Shown here: positions 35,277-41,909 of the stretch, piece after piece | Numbering within the stretch: position 1 is the first letter of the stretch | Layout: every line of letters begins with the position of its first letter | DNA from: a virus | DNA: 64,000 bases | IMG/VR virus record: IMGVR_UViG_3300013093_000019 | Span: 62,001 to 126,000 of that record | Strand: one strand, 5' to 3' | Notes under the pieces: generated by a model | Database searches by the model: none | Told to the model about the DNA's origin: nothing | The model's input: only the letters and a program-made list of their open reading frames with translations | Program-made: the position numbers and the translations under genes

Positions 35277-35446
35277 GCTCTTATTCACTCTATTCAAATA
35301 GCAAAACCGCGGCAAATTGCGATCGACGTCCTGTTAAGGATAGTTGCTAAGTACTCTGTACAGCGCAGGGAATTCCGTCCCTCTTATTATCGAGTTGGCG
35401 TGGGCACACGATGTTAGCCTGTGCTAGCTTAAACTGTAATACGAGC

Positions 35447-35875
35447 CTAAAGTTTACCTTTAATATGATTCTTGTGTACTCTTACTTGTACATGTCCATT
35501 ATAGTAGTCATCTGATTCTAATACTTTGCGGTCAAATTGTTCGCGGGCCTCAATGTAGGATGTTGCTGATTTTGATTTGCAGTAATGTAATATTTCGCGG
35601 GTAAATTTATCTGTGCCTAGTGTGTCTATATCTGCTTGTAAGTTAGGACTGCTTCCATAATATGTCATCCAGTCGCTTTCTATCTTGCCTCTGATTCTTT
35701 TCTTTTTCTTTTTGCCGTTCTTTAACTTTACAGTCTTGTAGGTCGTCTTACTAAATTTTGCTAATTTTTTGCCTATGTATTTGCGCCCTGTTACTGTGTT
35801 GGTTATAATGTATACAAATCCAACACAGTCCTCAGGTAATTCTGTTACTATAGCACCTTGATACGTCCAAGTCAT
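35447..35875 (-). CDS. GIY-YIG family nuclease
   Basis: I chose ATG at 35875, which overlaps the upstream methyltransferase stop as ATGA; the TTG nine bases upstream has no ribosome site. The N-terminal GIY-YIG core is visible: GFVYIITNTVTG (19-30) and RKYIGKKLAK (31-40). A Lys-rich patch (KLKNGKKKKKRIRG) and SDWMTYYGSS follow, then FTREILHYCKSKSATSYIEA with the likely metal-binding Glu. Related proteins of this exact layout (ESDWxTYYGSS ... SDDYYN) are widespread in T4-like phages and are called Seg-like or homing endonucleases (family knowledge). Its stable place in an operon with a methyltransferase suggests a resident function. It is the last gene of the early-type operon and borders the non-coding gap. 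Confidence 0.8.
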   Translation of the reverse strand: MTWTYQGAIVTELPEDCVGFVYIITNTVTGRKYIGKKLAKFSKTTYKTVKLKNGKKKKKRIRGKIESDWMTYYGSSPNLQADIDTLGTDKFTREILHYCKSKSATSYIEAREQFDRKVLESDDYYNGHVQVRVHKNHIKGKL

Positions 35876-36609
35876 TCTTTCCAACTTGCGACATGCTGGC
35901 TAGGACTAAAGTGTTGTACTTCCATTCCTAGTTTATCGAACATGATTTCTAAACTCTTATTAGAGTGCATACATACATGTCCGTTACGAGGAGCAATATA
36001 CCAATAGTTTGCACCCTCGCGACCAATAATATCGTTGACCAACGTGCTGATAACAATCTGCCCGCTCTCTGGATTTAGAAAAGAAACTATTTCTTTTGCT
36101 GTTTCCCAAGGAGTAGGAGTATGTTCTAGTACTTCAAATGCTGTGATTACATCAAAGGTTTTGTCTTTTTCAAATGTAGGATCAGTTAACCACATTGGGT
36201 CCCATCCTACTGCATCGTAGCCTTGTCTTTTTAGTTCTTGACTGAACGCATCTGTTCCTGCACCGTAGTCAAGAACAGTAATAGTCTTATCACCACCTAG
36301 CATTGGAGTAAACCAATTGACACAGTCTATAGGTCTTTTACCACCGTACTCTGGATCTACTTTGAGATAATCGCTATTATAAATGTTTTCTAAAAAGTCG
36401 TCTTTAGTCCAACTATCAAAATCAGTGCTAAAAATAAATTGACAGTCGTTGCACTGATGATAGTAAACAGCAAAGCCCATAGGACTAAAAACAATCTTAT
36501 TCTTTTCTTCTTCGCAAGTCCTATTAAAGTCCTTAACTCCGAGAACAGATGTTTCTCCGTCGCAAATTTTGCAACGAAGGTGTTGATATTTTGGTGCTAG
36601 AGTAACCAC
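35872..36609 (-). CDS. class I SAM-dependent methyltransferase with N-terminal Zn-type cysteines
   Basis: A 245-residue protein starting at GTG, three bases after the upstream stop. The N-terminus has two CxxC pairs (C13-C16 and C53-C56), a zinc-binding layout seen in sugar C-methyltransferases and related enzymes. Motif I of the SAM site is VLDYGAGTDAFS (112-123). FDVITAFEVLEHTPTPW, around residue 160, is motif IV with the typical VLEH. NGHVCMHSNKSLEIMFDKLG is the C-terminal helix pattern of the Methyltransf_23 type. The substrate is unknown; sugar, nucleotide or protein are all open. It is co-directional with gp46/47 and overlaps the GIY-YIG gene by four bases, so it is part of the same early operon. 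Confidence 0.85.
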   Translation of the reverse strand: MVTLAPKYQHLRCKICDGETSVLGVKDFNRTCEEEKNKIVFSPMGFAVYYHQCNDCQFIFSTDFDSWTKDDFLENIYNSDYLKVDPEYGGKRPIDCVNWFTPMLGGDKTITVLDYGAGTDAFSQELKRQGYDAVGWDPMWLTDPTFEKDKTFDVITAFEVLEHTPTPWETAKEIVSFLNPESGQIVISTLVNDIIGREGANYWYIAPRNGHVCMHSNKSLEIMFDKLGMEVQHFSPSQHVASWKE

Positions 36610-36612
36610 AGA

Positions 36613-36804
36613 TTAAGCTGCCTTAGCTTCTTTGCGGGCGTTCTTTTCTGCTGTAATTTCATTACGGCGTTGTTTAACTAGTTTACCTAATTCAGCCAAT
36701 GCCTTGCGAGCACGAGTGCCTGCCGCAGAATTACCTGCTGTAAATTTTGCGTCTTCTGCCATGTACTGGGTCACAGCATCTGTAATTTGATTATTAACAC
36801 TCAT
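36613..36804 (-). CDS. small basic helical protein, 63 aa
   Basis: MSVNNQITDAVTQYMAEDAK then AGNSAAGTRARKALAELGKL and KQRRNEITAEKNARKEAKAA. The central AGxxxAGTRARKALxEL with a Lys/Arg-rich tail is the style of small H1-like or nucleoid-type proteins in phages and bacteria, and binding to nucleic acid is plausible (inference). A good AAGGAT ribosome site lies upstream, inside the preceding gene, which it overlaps by 11 bases. It is in the operon gp55-47-46. Too short for a firm family call. Confidence 0.65.
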   Translation of the reverse strand: MSVNNQITDAVTQYMAEDAKFTAGNSAAGTRARKALAELGKLVKQRRNEITAEKNARKEAKAA

Positions 36805-37048
36805 CTTCTTTATCCTTTTTAAGTCTGTTTACGGCTCGCCACTCAGTTCTGCGTTCGTGCATACGTGCTTGGGCGGCCTTTTCGGTTTCTTTCACTTTGA
36901 GACGCAGTTCCTTTAGTACTTTGCGTAACTCTTTTGCTCTTGCGTAACTCTGTCTGTCTATGAACTCTAAATGAGTACGGTGATGCTCGATCAACAATGC
37001 TATCATCTGATCGTGAGCTTCAATATACTTGTTTAGCAAATCACTCAT
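36794..37048 (-). CDS. small basic helical protein, 84 aa
   Basis: MSDLLNKYIEAHDQMIALLI, then REHRT-type helix and KELRKVLKELRLKVKETEKA, ending AVNRLKKDKEDEC. It is almost wholly alpha-helical with coiled-coil heptads and a basic C-terminal half. No family recognised. It starts at an ATGA overlap with the gp46 stop, so it is translationally coupled to gp46. It may be an accessory to the recombination nuclease or an RNA- or DNA-binding protein; neither is shown. Confidence 0.65.
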   Translation of the reverse strand: MSDLLNKYIEAHDQMIALLIEHHRTHLEFIDRQSYARAKELRKVLKELRLKVKETEKAAQARMHERRTEWRAVNRLKKDKEDEC

Positions 37049-38826
37049 TGGGGCTCTACTAATTCTGAATCGGTAGCATAACTGGTAAATCCGTTTTCTT
37101 TAACTACATGCAATACGTTGTTTACACGGCCTACTAGTTCATCTTTATGGCTGATCAAGAATACGTTCTTATTACGCTCTCTGGCCATCTTCTTAAGTAC
37201 CGACAGTCCTGCTTCAACACCTGCGGCATCCATACCAGCATCAATCAACTCGTCAATGAATAACAAGTTAATATGTTGATACAAGTTTTCCCACACATCG
37301 CGGAAAGCAAAACTCAAAGATAAAATTAGTCGATTGCGTTCACCACGGCTTAGATTATCAAAGTCTAAATCTTGGCCATACAAAGTAATCAAAACATTTA
37401 AATCGTTTTGGAATACTACAGTATGTGGCAAGCCCATCTTATCAATATAATAACTTAACCGCTTGTTCAAGTAACTTAAATTCTGATCGATAATCTTTTT
37501 ACGGATGAAAGAATCTTTATTTGTCAGCAACTTATGTAGGAATTCTTGATGATCTTTTAGTTTTGTTAGATCATTAACAACAGTCCAGTCTATTTTTTGT
37601 ATCGCTGTATTTTTTAATTCTTCAATCTGTTCTGTGTAAGGATTCACTTCATTAAACTTTGCTTCAAGGCTTTGTTCAAGTCCTGCTAGATTGTTTTTGT
37701 GACCTAACGCTTCGCTTTCTTCTTCATAGAATGTAACAGGTGGCTTAGGCAATTCACCTAATTCACTGATCGCTGTAGTAATTGTCAGCAGGTCAGCTGT
37801 AACTTTATCGTAGTAAGTACCTGCTTCTAAACGATGCTTGTTAGCCTCCTCTATCATTTTGCTATGCTTATGATCGTGGAGTTCTTGTTCACATGCAGGA
37901 CATGTTTTATTTGCTAGACTTTCTAAGTCTTTTCTATATTTGGTTACTGCTTTTTCTGCTTGACCTACTGCAGATTCTAAAGTAGCTTTTTGTTTGTTTA
38001 GATCTTTAAGGGTGTTGTTATTAACAGTCCATTGTTTTAGAGCCGCATGATTTGCTAGCTCTGTTTCAATGTCTACACGGCCAAGTTGCATAATAGCATT
38101 ACCTAGCTTTTCTAATTCTTCTTGCTTTTTAGTTTCCCAAGCAGAACTCTTTAGCCCTAGACTATCGATGCTTTTCTGTACATTCTCATTGGCAGTTTGA
38201 ATACCTTGTATTTTAAATGTTTCTGATTGTACAGCATCTTTTGTTATTTTTGTCTGCTCTTTTAACAGTTCTGCTTTTTCACTCAGCAGAGTAATACCTA
38301 ACAGTTGTTCAATAACTTCACGTTGTTCTGCGGCTTTTAAACTTAGGAACGGTTCTGTATAAGTGTTAAGTGCAACAAGATGCTTGAACATCGTATGGCT
38401 CATGCCTAATAGTTGTTCAATATGCTTTTGTGTTTCGCGGCTGTCGCCTTGAGCATCGTCATCTTTTGCTTCTTGTTCTTCATCGTTAACATACAGTTTA
38501 AGAACATTAGGTTTACGGCCTCGTTCAATACGATACTCAACACCGCCTACTTCAAACTTAACTGTGACTAACATATTCTTACCGTTAGTTTTGTTAATTA
38601 AGTTTTCTCGTTTGATGTTAGTAAGTGCTTGTCCGTATAGTGCATAACTTAGAGCATTTACAATGGTCGTTTTGCCTGTACCGTTACGTGATCCGCTATC
38701 ATCTCCGCCCAAGTCTAGATTCTCACCTAGCACCAAGGTCAAATGATTTCGGTCAAAGTCTACAGCCTGTGTTTGATTGCCAACACTAAGGAAATTTTTA
38801 ACTGTTATATTTTTTATGTTAAACAT
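37045..38826 (-). CDS. 46: recombination nuclease subunit gp46 (Rad50/SbcC-like ATPase)
   Basis: The ATPase arm of the gp46/gp47 complex that resects double-strand ends for recombination-dependent replication and host DNA breakdown. The Walker A region is GENLDLGGDD then SGSRNGTGKTT (34-54). The zinc-hook CPAC lies near residue 308 between two long coiled coils. The ABC signature FDNLSRGERNRLILSLSFAF is near 489 and Walker B LLFIDELIDAG near 521. At 593 residues it is near T4 gp46 (560). The ATG overlaps the gp47 stop by one base (TAATG), so the two subunits are coupled. It is expressed from the gp47 sigma70 promoter. Confidence 0.95.
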   Translation of the reverse strand: MFNIKNITVKNFLSVGNQTQAVDFDRNHLTLVLGENLDLGGDDSGSRNGTGKTTIVNALSYALYGQALTNIKRENLINKTNGKNMLVTVKFEVGGVEYRIERGRKPNVLKLYVNDEEQEAKDDDAQGDSRETQKHIEQLLGMSHTMFKHLVALNTYTEPFLSLKAAEQREVIEQLLGITLLSEKAELLKEQTKITKDAVQSETFKIQGIQTANENVQKSIDSLGLKSSAWETKKQEELEKLGNAIMQLGRVDIETELANHAALKQWTVNNNTLKDLNKQKATLESAVGQAEKAVTKYRKDLESLANKTCPACEQELHDHKHSKMIEEANKHRLEAGTYYDKVTADLLTITTAISELGELPKPPVTFYEEESEALGHKNNLAGLEQSLEAKFNEVNPYTEQIEELKNTAIQKIDWTVVNDLTKLKDHQEFLHKLLTNKDSFIRKKIIDQNLSYLNKRLSYYIDKMGLPHTVVFQNDLNVLITLYGQDLDFDNLSRGERNRLILSLSFAFRDVWENLYQHINLLFIDELIDAGMDAAGVEAGLSVLKKMARERNKNVFLISHKDELVGRVNNVLHVVKENGFTSYATDSELVEPQ

Positions 38827-39839
38827 TAAAGTCCGTTATAGATATCTAAAAGTAATTTTTTATCAAACGAATCAGATTCAATATTAACTAACTGATCATT
38901 AACGATTTGATCAACTGACTCAAACTTAGCATCTGCTGTATCGTCAATGATACCTTCTAAGTTATTCTTTTCTTGAATTAGACCCATTTCACGAATATCA
39001 AATTCGCCTACAAATGTTTCTTTTAAGAAGTTTGCTTCTTCGTAACTAATATCAATATCAAGATTAACACGCAGATACATCTTGCTCTGCATGACTTCGT
39101 CTTTGCGATCAATCAGTTCTGAAAGTTTAATAACTCTAAATTTAGGAGCATCTGGCCAGTTGATATATTGAGGTTCACCACCCCATTCTAATATCATCAT
39201 TCCTCTTTCATCATCCCACGCATCTGCATAATTGTGCGGAAACGCATTACCAATGTATACTACCTTTTGGTTCGTTTGACGTTTGTGGAAGTGTCCTGAG
39301 AATATGTAGTCAGGTCCGTTAAAATCTTCTGCGTGAAGTTCTCCGTGATCTGGCATCTGTACCATTGCGTTCATAAAGAACTTAGGAAGTTCAAAATGTC
39401 CAAAGACATATTTGCTCTTAAGATCCTTCATAGTCTTCCATTCGTCTCCAACTAACCACGGAACTAGGGTAACATCATCAAGAGTTGTAATACCGTCTAC
39501 AACAGTAACTCCTGGAATGTGGCGACCAAACGCCGATGAATGAATGTCACGCTTGTCTTTATAAAATAAATCGTGGTTACCTGGAAACCAAAAGAATTGG
39601 TCAAATGCCGCACCTAGTTTTTCCAAGCATCGTAAGCTAGTATCTAATGTAATTAAATTGATAGAGTTGCGATTATGATGCCAGTCGCCTAGGAATATGC
39701 AGGTTTCGCAACCTGCATCCTTAGCTTGTTGGATAAACCAATCTACGAATTCTTCACAATCTTCGTTGTGTGTCTGACTATTTGATTTAAGACCAAAATG
39801 TATGTCAGTAAAACATGCTACCTTTTTAAAAAGTCCCAT
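38826..39839 (-). CDS. 47: recombination nuclease subunit gp47 (Mre11/SbcD-like)
   Basis: The metallophosphoesterase subunit of the resection complex. Metal-binding motifs are in order: DIHFG (12-16), FLGDWHHNRN (49-58), PGNHD (86-90), FGHFELP near 150 and SGHFHKRQ near 190. At 337 residues it matches T4 gp47 (339). It heads the gp47-46-small genes-methyltransferase-nuclease string; the promoter overlaps the end of gp55. AGGAGAAATT is the ribosome site. Confidence 0.95.
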   Translation of the reverse strand: MGLFKKVACFTDIHFGLKSNSQTHNEDCEEFVDWFIQQAKDAGCETCIFLGDWHHNRNSINLITLDTSLRCLEKLGAAFDQFFWFPGNHDLFYKDKRDIHSSAFGRHIPGVTVVDGITTLDDVTLVPWLVGDEWKTMKDLKSKYVFGHFELPKFFMNAMVQMPDHGELHAEDFNGPDYIFSGHFHKRQTNQKVVYIGNAFPHNYADAWDDERGMMILEWGGEPQYINWPDAPKFRVIKLSELIDRKDEVMQSKMYLRVNLDIDISYEEANFLKETFVGEFDIREMGLIQEKNNLEGIIDDTADAKFESVDQIVNDQLVNIESDSFDKKLLLDIYNGL

Positions 39840-39855
39840 AATTTCTCCTGTTACT

Positions 39856-39884
39856 AGTATAGCATGTGTAAAAAGTTAGATCAA
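39856..39884 (-). promoter_or_regulatory. sigma70-type promoter TTGATC-17-TATACT
   Basis: Minus strand: -35 TTGATC at 39879-39884, 17-base spacer, -10 TATACT at 39856-39861, just before the gp47 ribosome site. The -35 box overlaps the 3' end of gp55. This indicates host-polymerase (early) expression of gp47/46. Confidence 0.65.
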
Positions 39885-40795
39885 GCACCTTCTTCGCCAT
39901 CTTCAACAGGTTCTTCTTCACTCTTAGGCATACGGAATTTTTTGTACATTTCTGCCTGGCGGGCAGTTTCTTCTGCATATTCTTCTTTGCTTTGACGAGT
40001 CAACGATGGGGTTAAACCATTTTCTTCTAACAGGTCATCACGAATGTTTTGCATTTTCTTTTCTAGATTTAGAATACGAGTAAATGAGTTTGTTACAGCG
40101 GCGGTATAATAAGCAAATGGGTTTTCTGATTTTGATTCATCAAACTGTAGACCAATTTGACTTAGCTGTAGGATAGCCTGCCCCTTCATTTCTTCGATGT
40201 AGGTATAACCACGCCAGTTGCTACGCTGTGCATATCGTTCACTTAATTTGATATACATTTTACCTAAGTTTTCTGTAATACGTCCGTGGTCTTTTGAAAA
40301 CTTACCTTTTTCTAAAGTACCCTTCCAATGACTTTTACCTACACAAATTAAGTTATCGTTTTCATCAAACTTCCAATGTTGGTATGGAGGAAAATTAACT
40401 TTTTCGTGACTATCTGCTGTAGTCTTGGTAGTTTTCTTACGTCCTGGGGCTAGGGGAATATGATCAAATGTCATAATCCTAATAACGACATCTGTTTTTT
40501 TGATAGTGGTATAATCAGGTGTTACTTCTGCTAGCTTAATTTTCTTATCACCTGCGAGTCTTGCCGCGTTAAATGCTTCTAAACCTATTCTTTTGGCTCT
40601 TGCACGTTTGGCATCTGCTATTGTACGAATGTTTATTTTATCTAAATTTGGTAAAATAATGTCATGTTGTATGTAATCTTTGCTGGCATAGCTACTAAAA
40701 CTTGCTTTGCTTTTATGTATTTCTGCTAATAAATCTTTATTGTTTAGGTATTTTTGCTTTCTACCTGATGGTTGTACTATTGTTGAATTGGGCAT
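39881..40795 (-). CDS. 55: late transcription sigma factor gp55
   Basis: The phage sigma subunit that directs host RNA polymerase to TATAAATA late promoters. The N-terminal KYLNNKDLLAEIHKSK (15-30) parallels the T4 gp55 YVNNKELLQAI segment, and the core (185-254) has RGYTYIEEMKGQAILQLSQI, FDESKSENPFAYYTAAV and TNSFTRILNLEKK, the region 2-like part. T4 gp55 has 185 residues; here a segment of about 110 residues (roughly 50-165) is inserted between those two parts, and a 50-residue acidic tail (EEEPVEDGEEGA) follows. A strong AGGAGGG precedes the ATG. The promoter context (perfect sigma70 plus late motif) suits an early-to-late switch gene. Confidence 0.9.
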   Translation of the reverse strand: MPNSTIVQPSGRKQKYLNNKDLLAEIHKSKASFSSYASKDYIQHDIILPNLDKINIRTIADAKRARAKRIGLEAFNAARLAGDKKIKLAEVTPDYTTIKKTDVVIRIMTFDHIPLAPGRKKTTKTTADSHEKVNFPPYQHWKFDENDNLICVGKSHWKGTLEKGKFSKDHGRITENLGKMYIKLSERYAQRSNWRGYTYIEEMKGQAILQLSQIGLQFDESKSENPFAYYTAAVTNSFTRILNLEKKMQNIRDDLLEENGLTPSLTRQSKEEYAEETARQAEMYKKFRMPKSEEEPVEDGEEGA

Positions 40796-40820
40796 CTTAG
40801 CGCACCCTCCTTTATTGACT

Positions 40821-40850
40821 ATTATAACAGATTGGATTTGGTTGTGTCAA
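40821..40850 (-). promoter_or_regulatory. consensus sigma70 promoter TTGACA-18-TATAAT for gp55
   Basis: Minus strand: TTGACA (40845-40850), 18 bases, TATAAT (40821-40826), 26 bases before the gp55 ATG. Both boxes are exact consensus. Confidence 0.85.
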
Positions 40851-40872
40851 CCATTTGATTAACTGCGTACAT

Positions 40873-40880
40873 TATTTATC
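40873..40880 (-). promoter_or_regulatory. late motif GATAAATA upstream of gp55
   Basis: GATAAATA on the minus strand, 78 bases before gp55 and upstream of its sigma70 boxes. It could let gp55 sustain its own expression. Confidence 0.45.
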
Positions 40881-40883
40881 AGG

Positions 40884-40890
40884 TTAAATA
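40884..40890 (+). promoter_or_regulatory. candidate late promoter TTAAATA
   Basis: TTAAATA 24 bases before the plus-strand baseplate operon. It is one mismatch from NATAAATA, so it is weaker evidence than the others. Confidence 0.35.
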
Positions 40891-40913
40891 AGGTATAAGG
40901 AACTAAATCAACT

Positions 40914-41606
40914 ATGGCAGATATACCAGCAGGAGCAACACCCGTTAATATTCCAGGCGCTAATGCACAGTGGGCAGGCGCTCAAGATTTGAGAGCCAAA
41001 CTTCGTGTGCCGGCAAGTTATCTGGTAGGTCCTGCAGCAGGTCCTAACGATGTTATTAAAAATAACGGAGGAATTTTATTTCCGTACACTCCTAGTATAG
41101 CAATGGATAACAAAGCCGACTATGCTGTACAAATTCCAATGCACTCTAATTTTCCGATTAACTTTTTTAAGAACGGTAATGTCGGACCCATAACAGTTAC
41201 AGCAAAATTTACAGCACAGTCCCCTGGTGAAGCTGCTGTATTATTAGGAACAATTCACTTGTTACGTTCTTTGACAAAAATGCGTTGGGGTAATGAAGAT
41301 GGTGCAGGTTCACCTCCACCAGTATGTCGTTTTGATGCCTACGGCGATTATATGTTTAGTAACGTGCCAGTGGTTGTTGCTAACTGGAGACACGAATTAC
41401 CCGATGGAGTTGATTATATTTCTGTAGGAGGTCCTGCATCTCCAGGAACTAGCGTTCCTAATACATACGGATACAGCATGGTTCCTACAATGAGTTCAAT
41501 TACACTGACATTGAACATTACATACAGTAGACGCGAAATGCAAAATTATACAGTTAGTGATTGGTTACAAGGTACTACTGTTAAAGCAGGTGGAGGATAT
41601 CTATAA
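40914..41606 (+). CDS. baseplate-tail tube junction protein (gp48/gp54-like), 230 aa
   Basis: Sequence blocks DLRAKLRVPASYLVGPAAGP, NNGGILFPYTPSIAMDNKAD, HLLRSLTKMRWG and SPPPVCRFDAYGDYMFSNVP are conserved in a tail tube cap or initiator of marine T4-like phages usually named gp48. T4 gp48 has 364 and gp54 320 residues, so the homology call is by recollection of the marine family, not T4. It heads the plus-strand operon 48/54-53-hub-5-25-6, consistent with tail initiation on the baseplate. It overlaps gp53 by one base. Confidence 0.75.
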   Translation: MADIPAGATPVNIPGANAQWAGAQDLRAKLRVPASYLVGPAAGPNDVIKNNGGILFPYTPSIAMDNKADYAVQIPMHSNFPINFFKNGNVGPITVTAKFTAQSPGEAAVLLGTIHLLRSLTKMRWGNEDGAGSPPPVCRFDAYGDYMFSNVPVVVANWRHELPDGVDYISVGGPASPGTSVPNTYGYSMVPTMSSITLTLNITYSRREMQNYTVSDWLQGTTVKAGGGYL

Positions 41607-41908
41607 TGCCGTCTGGATATAATAAATTCAGTCCGTATGCAAGTACTCCGTTAACTAATGGTTATCTTGACGTATTAAAATTTGTTGATCTACCTCCACA
41701 AGTAGACGACATACAATTTACAATAACAAGTCTGTATATGCACAGACCTGATTTATTAGCGAACGATATTTACGGTGATAGTCAATTATGGTGGGTGTTT
41801 GCTGTGCGTAATAAAGACGTGATCAGAGATTCAGTATATGATTTTGTTCCAGGCCAAGTAATCTATCTTCCAAAGATTGCTACAATCAAAACAGCATTAG
41901 GATTCTAA
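41606..41908 (+). CDS. 53: baseplate wedge protein gp53
   Basis: A 100-residue protein with HRPDLLANDIYGDSQLWWVF, then AVRNKDVIRDSVYDFVPGQV and IYLPKIATI. The RPDLLAxxxYxxxxLWWVFAxRN...DFxxGxxIYLP pattern is the LysM-like domain of gp53 in marine T4-like phages; T4 gp53 (196 residues) has an extra domain. It starts in a TAATG overlap with the upstream gene. It acts in the wedge, at the joint between neighbouring wedges (established for T4). Confidence 0.85.
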   Translation: MPSGYNKFSPYASTPLTNGYLDVLKFVDLPPQVDDIQFTITSLYMHRPDLLANDIYGDSQLWWVFAVRNKDVIRDSVYDFVPGQVIYLPKIATIKTALGF

Positions 41909-41909
41909 C

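Larger units (their letters stand above)
35002..35446. other. non-coding gap rich in inverted repeats
   Basis: No convincing gene on either strand. It holds, left to right: a hairpin AAATGAGC/GCTCATTT; TTTCTT/AAGAAA; a TATAAT at 35088-35093; CGTC/GACG around TTATTAT; two direct repeats CTAACATATAT (35221, 35235), the second inside a 14-base palindrome (35236-35249); a GGGG/CCCC hairpin with T-rich tail; AGGGA/TCCCT; and GCACA/TGTGC. Local GC is higher than in flanking gaps between 35300 and 35430. It separates the late-type gene at 34.3-35.0 kb from the end of the early operon. Confidence 0.6.

Noticed and set aside
35002-35446. tRNA genes
   Set aside because: Candidate anticodon-like loop CTGTTAA (35331-35337) and T-loop-like stretches were tested; stems do not pair and no invariant TTCRA T-loop was found.
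35002-35875. Group I intron or homing remnant next to the GIY-YIG gene
   Set aside because: No split gene flanks the gap and no intron core was recognised; the GIY-YIG gene overlaps its neighbour as ordinary operon genes do.
35876-35884. Upstream TTG start for the GIY-YIG gene
   Set aside because: ATG 35875 forms the usual ATGA overlap; TTG has no ribosome site.
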